A stretch of DNA of 64,000 bases, from positions 620,001 through 684,000 of the forward strand of contig OZ037918.1 of NCBI GenBank assembly GCA_964035575.1. Reading direction: 5' to 3'. A program made the translations under genes and the position numbers. The notes under the pieces are model-generated. The model was not told the origin of the DNA and did not search any database. It was given only the letters and a program-made list of their open reading frames with translations. Shown piece by piece: positions 49,546 to 59,799 of this stretch (positions are counted from its first letter, which is position 1; every line of letters starts with the position of its first letter). The DNA is from Rhynchopus sp. YZ270_cl-10 (taxonomy: Eukaryota; Euglenozoa; Diplonemea; Diplonemida; Diplonemidae).

Positions 49546-49572
49546 TCGTTTTTTTGCACACCAAAAAAACGA
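49546..49572 (+). terminator. 3' hairpin after the secreted-protein gene
   Basis: TCGTTTTTTTG and CAAAAAAACGA form a perfect 11-bp stem with a five-base loop, 28 bases after the stop codon. It resembles other post-stop folds in the window; role unknown. Confidence 0.45.
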
Positions 49573-50649
49573 CACAAATCAATGTACATCACCTCTATTT
49601 TCTTTCTCTTTCGCCCTTCTTTCCCTCCCCCATTACACGAAAGCTATGTGATAGAAAGCCAGAACAGTTAGATCGTTGAGGTACGGTTCATTTCGTCCCT
49701 TCTCCCAATCTTTTTTGCCTATTCAAAATCATATTTGAAGCCCTGGTCAGAGAGCCGTTGGCGAGGATACTGAGGTTCGGTTCACACACAGAGTCTTTCT
49801 TCACCCTACACACCCAACACGTTGTGTGCTTATGCACAGCTTCCGTGAAGCATAAGGGAACAGCACGTAACACTGTTGTCCCATACGCTTTAATCGGACG
49901 CGTGCATGGTGCACCCCGCAAGCAGAAGCCACCACAGAAAAGTTCCTCGTCGCAAGGCAGGAATAATGGCCACATTTTTTCTCTGTCGACTCTGTAAGCG
50001 GGAATCGTCTTTTCTCTCCCTTCCCCCCTTCAATTTTTCGAGGTGTTTTTTTGTGTGATTTGTGATTTCTGCGGGGAATCCGCTGTTTCACAGTTCCACC
50101 CATTTTTTTTTTTTTGAACCAGATTTTTGGTTTTGCTCTTGTAATAGCCCCGTTTCCGGGCTTTTACGATTTTTTCTTTTGTTTTATTTGCTCACCAACA
50201 TCGGCACAGCACTCTACACCACACCAGAACACAGGGGTGCGCTTGCACCTCTGTATTGCTCCTTTTCGCTCCCGTTTATTTTTATACACATACACGCGGA
50301 GTGTCGGTGCCTGCGTCCCAGAGGCGTTTGCACTATCAGCTTCAATTTTTTTTTTTGCCCCGCCCGTTGAGAGCAATATTGTTGTCTCGTTTTCCATACC
50401 TGATTATTTTTTCAGAGTACCCTTTGGTAGTACAGGCATCTGCAGAGGTGCTTTTGCGCTGCCAACACATATTTTATTTTTATTTTTTCGAAAAAAAAAG
50501 GTGTACCAGAACAAACCTGCACACCTTATTTGCGGTGCCATAACGTACATAAAAAGAGCAGGGGTTTCACCCCCCTGCTCCAGAGTACGCTTTTTGCCAG
50601 TACACAATGCAAAGTTACAATGAATGACACGAAAAAAAGAACTTCCATT

Positions 50650-51000
50650 TTCCTGCTTTGTCTTAAAATTAACACCTGCCGAGCACCCGAAATTTGTTGC
50701 CATGGATAGGTGGATCATCGGAAGTCGTGGTCTCTTCACTGCCCTCAACACCCCTCCTGCATTGTGGCTGTGGTGGCACCGTTCTGCTGTGCTGGGGTTG
50801 CTCTTCTCCCATTGTTTTACGAATTCATCGACACACTTCTCTCTATAGGGAGTACTGTCTTCAGTGGAGATGATGTACTGGACGCACCGTACAACGTGTG
50901 TCGGAGGCTGCCCCCACGGATGCCTCAGAGAAGCGTAGGACAAGGCTGCACTGCTTCCCTTTCTCCTTGAGTACAGGGGGTGATCCCTCGGGGGGTGTCT
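50650..51000 (-). CDS. Possible minus-strand exon of an unrecognised gene
   Basis: Minus-strand reading such as HVVRCVQYIISTEDSTPYRE, KCVDEFVKQWEKSNPS and VLRAVKRPRLPMIHLSM, with ordinary amino-acid composition. A donor-like GGCAG|GTGTTAA falls near its end. Ends are uncertain and no family is recognised. It lies just upstream of, and antisense to, the PhLP2 gene. Confidence 0.3.
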
Positions 51001-51122
51001 GCTGTGACTTCAGTCCTCTCTCCTGATGGAGAATGTTCGCAGGAAAAGGGAATTTTGCTTTTCAAAAAACACATCACCATTGTACAGCCATTACAAAAAC
51101 AAAAAAGAAACAAAAAGAGAAG

Positions 51123-54100
51123 ATGTCCGGCGGACACTGCCTGAGAACCGCAACCAATGAGATCGTCACGACAGAATGGGAGGACATCCAGTACAAGCAC
51201 GGTAACAAGGTACATATATGACTTATCCATTTTCTCTCTTTTGAAAGATTGTTGAGAGTGTAGTTGTCTCTTGTTGGCCCACGTCACCCCGGATGGAGGC
51301 CTTCTCGTGGAGGGCTTCCTACAAGGGGTGATATCACACATTGAGCAGGGCACCTTCTTCTTGGCCTCCCTCTTCTCTTTCCCCGTGCCTTTCGTTGCTG
51401 TACGAGAGGCATTCATCTGGCATTCACCTCGCAAAAATTTTCGCGTTTTTTCACATTGTTTATACATAGCGCTCTAATTAGACTCTAATTAGATCATTAG
51501 AGTCGGCAGTTCGAGTATAATTAGAGTCTTTAAAACTCTAACTGAACTCTAATACTCTAACTGGACTCTAATTAGAGTATAATTAGAGTCTTATAAGAGG
51601 GTCAATAAAGAGGGGCACATCAACCAATGCTATAGCCATCAACCCAGGGGGCATAGCTAGTGCAAGAAATTCGATTTTGTAATCCAGAAAGTCTGTTCTC
51701 TGCTTGCAGAGAACCAGACACAAGAAAATATTGTTTGTTCCCCCAGAAAACCAGTGCACAATTCACACTCCTTGTGGATGGTCTTGTTGCCTTTTTAGCA
51801 CAGGAATTTTGGCCCAGGGGCATGCACTTGAAGCATGGCTATTTAGTGTATGGGGCAGGGTGTTGTTTTGTTATGAATTCTCTTTGGTATAACATCTAAG
51901 TCAATCGCGGGTAGTTGTTCAGCGCGTTCAGGTTTGGATCTCTCCTGGGTTCATAAGTAGTATTTCTTCGGATGAAATGAACGTATGCTCGCTATAGATT
52001 TCCCGTCAACACAGCCGTTGATACTGAGATTACCTCTTCGACCCCTTAGTGGTAGTTAAATTCGATTGACATTTACATTCCTACAGATGAAAGAACAAGA
52101 CACCACTTCTGTACCCGCGCATCAACATTTGTAGAAAATTTTGCACCCCAAACACCTTCAACAACGCCCGCCAAAAGGCGCCCCTTGTTGCTGGGAGTTG
52201 GTTCTCATGTTTGATACCTGCACAGCAGGCATTCCTCTGAGTCCAACGCTGCTTGGCCTGTCTGCGGCGTTGCACCGAAGGTGCACACAGAGTTTTTGCA
52301 TCGCATTCCCTAATGTGTGGGTCACTCACACTTGAGGGCATGTGCCACTGCGCGGGTTTGAGTACCTGGGTACCCATAGCTGAGAATAAGCCGGGTCCCG
52401 GTACTGGGTACTAGGTACAGTAGGACTAGGACTAGGCCCCCACCCTCCCGCGACCGGGTCCCCGACCCGCTTTCAGGCGGACCCACAGCGCCTTCACATA
52501 TTGTGTCCCAGTCCGGCTGAGAACTCGGTTCCCCAAGTCTTATTTTCAGCTATGTGGGTACCTGGGCACCTGGGTCCTACAGAGGAACCTTATGGGAACC
52601 GATTCCTTACGGCGTTTGTACCTACAAGAAGCCTGTTGTTTTACTCTAATTAGACTATAATTAGAGTGTAGTTAGAGTCTAATTATGCTCTAACTGCACT
52701 CTAATTATAGTCTAATTGAAGAAAAGCGACTCTAATTATACTCTAACTGGACTCTAACTGACTTGGCCCAAAATCCCAGACTCTAATTATACCCTAATAC
52801 TCTAATTAGAGCGCTATGTATAATTGTTCTTATTTTATTTGCTTGACACCTGCCAGCGCCGTCATGTCCGCCCACGATCGAGTGTCCACACTCCCTGCCG
52901 CCTTCATCCATCGCGCCCACGACCCAGAGTGGCATCGCTGTGCCAGGTCCTTGTCCTGCTGTACCCTCGTCATCGCAATCTTACGCAGGTCACGTCCTTC
53001 CACGTCCGTATCACCCAGCTGACCGAGTCGAATGCGCAGTCCTAACAATTTCAAAGCGACATCCTCACTAAAATACCCAGTCGCAGTGCCCGACGCTAGG
53101 AATTTTTCAGCAAAGTAAAAACCTCCGTCTGGTCTGTGGGATACTCTGAATAAGCCAAGTAGATCCTGTATACGTTGTACGCCAGGTTATCCCCTTTTTT
53201 TTCGTCAGCTGTCAAGAGCTTTGCTATTCATAGGAATAGCTCACAACGCTGGGAAGATCATAGCCCCTATAACCACACATCTCATCTGTCCGCTACTAAC
53301 GCTGTTGGTAGATCTCTTTCGTACATGCCTGCATCCATATTCGAGGTGTCTGTCTCCACGTTATCAAACTTCACCTTTTCTCCTACCCCCTTGCCCCCTT
53401 CCCCACAGGTCGGAGCGTACGTGCAACAAGAGGAACAGATCCTGCAGCAAAAGCAAATGAAGGACTTGATAGAAGACGCGCTTGACAACTACGACCCCTT
53501 GGAGAACCGCACCATTGACGAGGTATATTGTGGACCCGATTCCCTCCTCGCCCCACACACGGTGATGATGTTACTAAGGTTTTTGGTGACATGACATGTT
53601 TTATGACATGCTTTGAACATGTCATATCACCAAAACCTTAGCGTCATCACCGTGCAGTATTCACAACATCTAATTTAAGGTGTCGTTCTTCTGGTTCGCC
53701 CAGTCGGACGAACTCTTGGTGGTGGAGCTTTTTTTGCAGGACTCCTGTACTGTTGCACAGGCGCTGATCCTGACACAGCCCTTTCCACCTACCCATCCTA
53801 TATGCCACGCACTTTTCTTACGCCGGCACCTCCCTCACCAAATTATTTCCCCCTTTTCACCTCCCCACCCCTCCCCCTCTCAGCTTGACGAGATGCTTGA
53901 GGAGGACGGCCGCGGTGACGACGATGAAGATGCATTGGTCGCCTACCGCCAGAAGCGCCGCAACGAGATGCTTGAGAAGCAGCGTGGCACACGCTTTGGC
54001 GGGCTCCGCCACATCACCAAACCACAATACGTCGACGAGGTGACTAATGCGGGGGAGGGCATCTGGGTGCTGTGCCTGCTTATGGAGGAGGGTCATGACG

Positions 54101-54465
54101 CATGCGACAAGCTGCGCCGGATCATGGAGGAGGTTGCAGACCGCCACCCTTCCCTCAAAATTGTGACCATCAAGAGCACGGACGCGATTGACCGTTTCCC
54201 GCCCTCCCTCCTCCCTACTGCCCTAGTGTACCAAAGTGGAAGCATGCAGCGCCAAATCAACGGTCTCCAAGCATTCGGTCCTGGCAACGGAGCAAACGCC
54301 TCATTAGAAGCAACAGAAACCCTCCTCCGCAAGCTTGGACCTCTCAGAGGCATGCGTCAAGACTCCGAGTCCGAAGATGAAGACGAAGAAGAAGGGGAGG
54401 CAAGAACTGCAGGTACCATGAGGTCCTGTGGAGGCAGAACTTCAAAGTTTTCCTTGATGAACTGA
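51123..54465 (+). CDS. Phosducin-like protein 2 (PhLP2/PDCL3 family)
   Basis: Chaperone cofactor that works with the cytosolic chaperonin CCT to fold actin, tubulin and related clients. Exons 51123-51209, 53409-53522 and 53884-54465, all phase 0, give 260 residues. The N-terminal peptide has TTEWEDIQYKHG, matching the family's DTEWNDILRKKG. A helical acidic segment follows (EEQILQQKQMKDLIED), then the thioredoxin-like domain with TNAGEGIWVLCLLMEEGHDA and RFPPSLLPTALVYQSGSM. The acidic C-terminal tail is family-like. Donors are AAG|GTACAT and GAG|GTATAT; acceptors are CCACAG and CTCAG. Intron 1 (2.2 kb) holds a 1.36-kb inverted-repeat element and a minus-strand coding-like stretch; intron 2 holds a foldback MITE. 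Confidence 0.9.
52206..52242. repeat. Short repeat, inverted copy at 1395-1437
   Basis: GTTTGATACCTGCACAGCAG followed by GCATTCCTCTGAGTC is the reverse complement, with two or three changes, of 1395-1437. Both lie in repeat-rich DNA. Origin unknown. Confidence 0.6.
52365..52566. mobile_element. Nested MITE with AGCTGAGAATAAG ends
   Basis: CCTGGGTACCCATAGCTGAG (to AATAAG) at the left and CTTATTTTCAGCTATGTGGG then TACCTGGG at the right are inverted repeats. The GGGACC/GGTCCC-rich interior and inner ends match the MITE at 8038-8140. It sits inside the element at 51460-52823, so it is the younger insertion. Confidence 0.7.
52830..53165 (-). CDS. Coding-like minus-strand stretch within PhLP2 intron 1
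   Basis: A minus-strand frame of 111 residues ending in TAA at 52830, with an acceptor-like GTATACAG just before it. It reads DLLGLFRVSHRPDGGFYFAE, KFLASGTATGYFSEDVALKL and RDLRKIAMTRVQQDKDLAQR, plainly protein-like. More protein-like sequence lies further along the minus strand (about 53283-53384). I do not recognise the protein. It could be a nested antisense gene, a gene fragment, or remains of an unknown element; the stop codon is only 7 bases from the end of the element at 51460-52823. Confidence 0.4.
   Translation of the reverse strand, partial: DLLGLFRVSHRPDGGFYFAEKFLASGTATGYFSEDVALKLLGLRIRLGQLGDTDVEGRDLRKIAMTRVQQDKDLAQRCHSGSWARWMKAAGSVDTRSWADMTALAGVKQIK
53558..53654. mobile_element. 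97-bp foldback MITE in PhLP2 intron 2
   Basis: CACGGTGATGATGTTACTAA at the left pairs with the right end TTAGCGTCATCACCGTG; the arms continue through GGTTTTTGGTGA / TCACCAAAACC and CATGACATG. Its ends resemble those of the element at 2558-2768. Confidence 0.75.
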
Positions 54466-55598
54466 AAAGGGAGGAGGAAGAGGAGGAGGAGGAGAATATT
54501 AGTAGCCTTTTGCTGAGGAGAAAAAAAAGGGGGATTTTTTTCGTTTTTGGTTCAACCATGTGTTCAAAAGAAATTCTCCGTTTTTCACTCAAAAAAATTC
54601 TGCTGTTTTTTTATTTTGAGATTGCTCCAAAAAAAAAAGAAGCTGGCAAAAAAAAATGTATCCGCGTATCTTTTCTTCTGTCTTAGAAGGAAAAGAGGAA
54701 GAGAAGAATGGATATGACGCTATTTAACAAAAAAAGCAAGATCCTAACCTGCCGGCCAAGGGGCACCTTTGTGTTGTTTTTTTCTTATTTTTCTTTATTT
54801 TTTTTATTGACATCTTTGTGTGTTTTTGAATAAATGTGCCACCCAGCCTTCCAAGGTTGATGTCAGAAAAAAGGCAGTTATGCTCGTTTTATGAGTTAGA
54901 TTGAAAAAAAAAAGGGGAGTGTCAGACCAATTGTATCATACCCCTGAGTAACAAACCCCACCCTTTTGGGGTAAACCGTTGATACAACAATACAAACAAC
55001 AACAAAAAACAGTATAGTGGAGTTCATCCTCGGGTGTCTACCGCTAATGCAACAAAAAATTTCAAAAAAAAGATACCCCAAAATCTCAAATTGTGAAAAA
55101 CGAAAAAAAACCGACGAGACAAATAACGGAGGTTTTAATATTATTTTTCTCACCTTTTTTCCTTCGTTTTTTTTTTTTTTTTTGTTTGCCTGCCTTTTTT
55201 TTTTCCCCCTCTAGCTACCATTTCCCCACATTATTTTTTTTTTTCTCTTTTCAGTTTTGAGTTTCAAAAGGTCAAAAAAACCAAAAAAACCAAAAAAAGG
55301 CAACAATGGATATCCCTTCCCCCCTCTCTTTATCTACCCCCCCAATCAAGCAATAAACATAGGTGGGTCAATAGCTGAGGCGGCTTTTCGGATTTTTGAA
55401 AAAAACACGGCACACCGGCTCATTGCACCAAGGTACACTCTGTCACGGAATTTTGTATTTCAAGCCCCCCCCTTTTTTTTTTTCCCGGTTCCCAAAAACA
55501 CCCCCCTACCCACAGAACTATTACTACACACCCACCCTTGGCGTCGGAGGCAAAGAGAGAGAGAGAGAGAGAAAAAGAGGAGTGGTGGGCACGTGGCA
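54466..55598. other. Spacer before TRAPPC2L
   Basis: A/T-rich with a type D hairpin at 55016-55066 and long T and A runs. A GA tract and a pyrimidine-rich stretch precede the next start codon. No gene seen. Confidence 0.5.
55016..55066 (+). repeat. Hairpin repeat, type D
   Basis: AGTGGAGTTCATC, CTCG, GGTGTCTACC, then a diverged tail AATTTCAAA. Other copies are at 5729, 7012, 7873, 9846, 55928 and 62901. Confidence 0.6.
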
Positions 55599-58500
55599 AT
55601 GGTGGCCGCACAGATCATCGCTGTGGCGGTAGTGGGCAAACACGACGTGCCGCTCTTTGTGTCGACGTACGGTGGCCTCACAGAGGACGAAGAGCTGTGG
55701 CTGCAGTGCACGCTTGTGAGCTGTCTCGACGCTGTGGAGGAGAAGGTGCGGGCCGTGATCAGCGCGCTCCCAATCGAGTCGCGTGCAGCTGTCTCCCCTG
55801 AAAAGTATGCATGCGATTTCACAAGATGTCACTCATCTTTTTATGATTTGCCGCTCTGTCACGGCTGCATTTTTCCCCCACCACTTTACTTTCCCATGTG
55901 CGTCAGATGAAGCAGAAGTAAATGTATAGTGGAGTTCATCCTCGGGTGTCTACACTAATGCAACCAAGTTTTCAAATAAAATAAAGTAAAACAAATGCCA
56001 TCTTTTTCTGTTTCCATTGTTTCCCCTCACAGCAAGTTCCTTGGTCTGGTTCTCCCTGCTGGTGAGCACCGTGTGTACGCGACCACCAGCAACACTATGG
56101 TAAAGCTTCTCTGCGTGACACGTGGCAGCCCACGCGAAGACCGTATATCTGAGCTTCTGATGCGCGCACTCGATTTGTACAGCATGCAGGTGTGTAGCGT
56201 TGTTTTTCATTTTTTCTTCTACGCTATCAATTTATTAAATGCGTGTTGCTGATAGGTCCTATACACATAATACAGCCTCCACAGGGAGGTTCGTGCCAAA
56301 GTTTGTGTCTCTTCGCAAATATTGAGGAGAACAGTGCTCATTTGCTGCTGCTGCCCGTTTGAGGTTCGAAAAAAACGGCATTAGCTTCTCTCGCTGCTTT
56401 TGGAACGTCTTTGGTCCTTTAACCCTTCATGGGCTGCTATACACGTGCTCCATAAAAGTCGGGTTTTACATGTGTTTTTGGAGTATCACACACGACGTTG
56501 AAGTAATATATATTATTATCGTGAATTTATTTTCCAGTATTTCACGCACAGGTGGAAACAGCCCGAGGGGAAAAATGCTTCCCCGAGGGCTGTTTCCACC
56601 TGTAAGTGAAATACTGGTATAAATTCACGATAATATATTATTTTATCTCCAAATGAGACCATGAATTTCACAACCCGTTTTCACGTACAAAGAGAAGAGG
56701 GTGGGGTGGTTCTTTTTATGATGATTTTTGATTCAGTTTTTTTATGTGGAACTCTTAGCGCTGGACAGCGCCTTGAGCCAGAACTGGTGCAGCGGGTTTG
56801 TGGCGCTTACGCGGTTGTACTTCTGATGAAGATGAGGAAGACGATGAAGACGATGACGATGAGTCACTTGTGTTCGTGTCGGACTCACTCTCCACAGGTG
56901 CCCTCGTACGTTTTTGAGGTGTCATTTGAGATTTTGGAAGAAAATTGGGGAAAAAACGGTGTGTATCCTTGGTTTGTGTGCTACAGAAAATTAACTGAAA
57001 AATGCGTTTGAGACCCCTAGAATGGCTCAAAATGCCTCTTTTCTGGCTTTAATTGTAAAATTGGGCATCCAAAGGCCTCCAAAAATTTTTTCGAGAGTTC
57101 AGTTCTACGATTTTCGACCGTGAATTTATTTTTTCTGAGCGTGAATTTATTTTCTGAGCGTGAAATACCGGAAAATAAATTCACGCCCCTCCTTCACGAT
57201 TTTGTGAAGGGGCGTGAAATTCATGGTCTCAAGCGGGGATAAAATTACTTTACTTGTGGTTTTACATGTCATTTTTTTTCTTGTGTTTACTGGGGGGGAG
57301 CTATTAAAGTATACGTATACTTTATTCGGCGGGAATTACTGCTTAAATGGCCAAAAAACGAAAAGTGGCAGGGCGTTCGCCCCGGGGCGAAAAATATTTT
57401 TTTTCGTTAAAAAAATCTTTTCCTGAAAAAATGACATTTTATTTCGCCCCAGGGCTTCGCCCCACCGGGGCGAAACCCTGTATAAATAAATAAATAAATA
57501 AAAAAAGGGGGAAAAAAAAAAAAAAAAGAGAGAGAGAGATTTCTCCCCACCACCCTGTAGACCCCCCCGGAGGGGGGGTCGTAGAGGGGTGTCCACTGTA
57601 CTCAAAATCATCCGCAAACCCGCCTGCCGTGAGAGGAAGTTTCCCCAGCACTCCCGCTCGCTCCTCAATCCTGCAGTCTGCTGAAGGTGTACCGTACCCC
57701 CTGTTATAGAAGGTGTCACTGCTCGTGTCAACTCTACTTTCAACGGCAGAGAGTTGAAAATAATCAAAATAAGGATGAAGTCTCATATGACAGATGCCTC
57801 TCTTGTACATCTGTTTGATTAAACAACACAAAGAGACCCTCAGTGAGGGGGGATTGATGAAATTCTCCATCGTTTTGCTGGTTTTAGTATCAGGAAAGTT
57901 CAGCTGTAATATCACTTGTGCTGGGGAAGGGATCACGCGCAAATCGCAAATTTTTTTTGACCATTCAGTACCAGGGATTCACCCCACGAACTAACTTCTC
58001 TCCGGCGGGAAAATTTTTTTTGACCTATTTTAAGCACTAGTAAAAAAACGAAAATTTCGGGGTTTTTGGCATTTCGCCACGATCAGGAAAAAACGATGGC
58101 GATAGCGAACGCCCTGAAAAGTGGAAGAAAAAAAAAAAATCACTGTTATTTTGGGGTTTCTAGTAGCCGAAACCTCGCGAAAACACCACCATTGACATTT
58201 TTGGGCCAATCCCAGCCAGTGGTGGGGTCAATGTGGAAAAATGAACAATTTTTTGGTGACTTAAATTTTCACAAATCTGAACCCCATCAGCACCAATCGT
58301 GTAAAAACTGATACACGCGTTTTAGGTCAAAAATACTCGTTTCTCAGCGCAAAGTGACCCCATCACAGCACGTACAGAATCCGGACCACCGAAATCAAAA
58401 AAAATTTTTTTCGGTTTTTTGTGCAAAACTTGCTGAAAAATTTTTTAGTAAGAAAAATGTACACAAAAACCGTATACTTTATTTCACAGATTTCCACGCT

Positions 58501-58796
58501 CAAAATGGGTTTCCGCACCGTATACTTTATTACCCCCGTATACTTTATTAGCCCCCCCCCCCAGTAAGCTGTACGCTTACGTTTTTACGTGAGCCACAAG
58601 TAAACTATTTTCACAAGTAAAATTACATGTAAAACCACAAGTAAAGTCATTTACTTCAACGTCGTGCACCCTACACCCTAACCCCTCCCCACATCAGGTC
58701 TGCAACCCATTCTACGAATTCGAATCGCGAATCACCTCCCCAGCCTTCCGTGCTGCCATCGACAAGGAGGTCAACGAAATCGGCCACCGTCTGTAA
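55599..58796 (+). CDS. TRAPPC2L: TRAPP complex subunit 2-like (TRAPPC2L/Tca17)
   Basis: Small longin-fold subunit of the TRAPP tethering complex in ER-Golgi traffic. Exons 55599-55804, 56033-56189 and 58698-58796 join in frame to 153 residues, close to the family's about 140. The N-terminal strand reads IIAVAVVGKHDVPLFV. Exon 2 carries FLGLVLPAGEHRVYATTSNT and MVKLLCV, matching the human [20 protein letters not shown]. Exon 3 carries VCNPFYEFESRITSPAF, matching CNPFYNPGDRIQSRAF. Splice sites: AA|GTATGC, CTCACAG|C, CAG|GTGTGT, ATCAG|GTC. Intron 1 has a type D hairpin at 55928-55975. The 2.5-kb intron 2 is almost filled by three inverted-repeat elements. Confidence 0.93.
55928..55975 (+). repeat. 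Hairpin repeat, type D (consensus copy)
   Basis: AGTGGAGTTCATC, CTCG, GGTGTCTACACT, then AATGCAACCAAGTTTTCAAA. Lies inside intron 1 of TRAPPC2L, so it is transcribed in the sense orientation. Confidence 0.65.
56505..56645. mobile_element. 141-bp foldback element in TRAPPC2L intron 2
   Basis: The left arm has TTATCGTGAATTTATTTTCC, then AGTATTTCAC and GGTGGAAACAGCCCGAGGG. The right arm has CCCGAGGGCTGTTTCCACC, then GTGAAATACTGG and AATTCACGATAAT. The stem is about 65 bp with a very short loop. Confidence 0.75.
56640..57245. mobile_element. 600-bp inverted-repeat element with GAGACCATGAATTTCAC ends
   Basis: GAGACCATGAATTTCAC (about 56652) and GTGAAATTCATGGTCTC (to about 57230) are perfect inverted repeats, and the pairing continues outward through TTATCTCC / GGGGATAA. 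The interior includes an acidic/serine-rich reading on the minus strand (ESESDTNTSDSSSSS) that may be captured host sequence, and further AATAAATTCACG palindromes near 57130-57220. Confidence 0.6.
57289..58565. mobile_element. 1.28-kb element with ACTGGGGG...AATAAAG termini
   Basis: ACTGGGGGGGAGCTATTAAA at 57289 is answered by TTTATTAGCCCCCCCC then CAGT ending at 58565. Next to the left end is the palindrome AAAGTATACGTATACTTT. The interior has CGCCCCGGGGCG palindromes, a TAAA microsatellite (about 57481-57500) and, at 58196-58275, the shared core (CCAATCCCAGCCAGTGGTGG). It has the same end design as the element at 26264-26722. Confidence 0.7.
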
Positions 58797-59799
58797 AACC
58801 GCACACACACACATACTCGAAACAACACACAGCCCAACCGAAACGCTCTTCACAGCTAGAGGTGTACATACCCTATTGTGATAGTTGCCCTATACATAAT
58901 ACACATTCACAATACAGCTGTACTGTATTATGTATTATGATGGGCAATTCTCACAGTACAACCACGACTTAGACACCCTCTTCGAGCAAAGGACCTGCAC
59001 CTTACCCTCCGTGGCTATGGTCGACACACACCAACCAGCCGCGACCGTTCTGGGTGCATGCCTTCGGTACCGAAACCCTGGGGCATCTGACCGTACAAAG
59101 CAAAGGCACCGACAGACAAGGCTTCCCTACTAGGATACGCATAGGACACATTGGAGAAGAAGTGAATGATGTGTTCTGTGAAGCGTTTATTTAGTGCACA
59201 CCCTCCCCGGAGTATCGAACCTACCCTCCCCTCGCAATGCTAGCGCGTTTCAAAAAAAATATAAACCGAGTTTTGGAGGGGTGGACAGACGGCCGATGCG
59301 CAAGCGATGGGCTGAGGGTTTCAAGTAGATCAGCATTTTTCGAGTGAAAAAAAAAATTGTGTAAGCTAACGGTGAAACCAGTAAAACACCACAAGTTAAG
59401 AAGTTAGTTACTTCACCGTTGTGTACTCGGGATAAGGAACCGGCCTATGGTACCGAGAGAGCTCCTCTAACCTTTGTGACATTGGTAATTACTGTTTTGT
59501 CGCATATCTAAAAAAAACCTACGTAAAAAGAACATTAGAAACGAAACGAAAGAAGAAAAAATGACTCCCCCTCAAAGCTTTTCCAAGAATGGCTAAAAAG
59601 CAACGAGAGCTCCTAGGTTCTTTGATCAAACTTTCTTTTCTTTTTCTCCGTTCTCTTTTTCTGTGTTTTTTTTGTATCTTATTCCCCCCCTTCTTCTGCC
59701 AGAGTTACACAAAATAGTGTTGTAAAAACGTTGTGAAGACCTTTTTATAGATTATTTCTTTCTTTTCTGAGACAAAAGGAATTTAAAAAGGGTTAAACA
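58797..59799. other. Spacer before HslV
   Basis: Contains a small foldback with CCGTTGTGTA-type ends (about 59356-59426), palindromic CTGTATTATGTATTATGAT sequence near 58920, and a tRNA-like fragment on the minus strand (59210-59262). A pyrimidine-rich tract lies at 59635-59700. No gene seen. Confidence 0.5.
59210..59262 (-). pseudogene. Possible degenerate 3' half of a tRNA-Ala
   Basis: On the minus strand, CGCGCTAGCATTGCGAGG resembles an anticodon arm with AGC, and TAGGTTCGATACTCCGG resembles a T arm. No D arm or acceptor 5' strand precedes it, and the stems are imperfect, so it is not a working tRNA. It could be a fossil or chance. Confidence 0.25.

Larger units (their letters stand above)
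49519..51122. other. Spacer with type C hairpins and a possible minus-strand exon
   Basis: Type C repeats at about 50306-50345 and, diverged, 50437-50475. The 50650-51000 stretch is protein-like on the minus strand (listed separately). Otherwise T-rich spacer. Confidence 0.5.
51460..52823. mobile_element. 1.36-kb element with CTCTAATTAGA subrepeats
   Basis: TTATACATAGCGCTCTAATT at 51460 is answered by AATTAGAGCGCTATGTATAA ending at 52823. Both subterminal regions (about 51470-51600 and 52640-52815) are packed with ACTCTAATTAGAG-type words. A smaller MITE is nested inside at 52365-52566. The element lies in intron 1 of the PhLP2 gene. No transposase is recognised. Confidence 0.75.
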
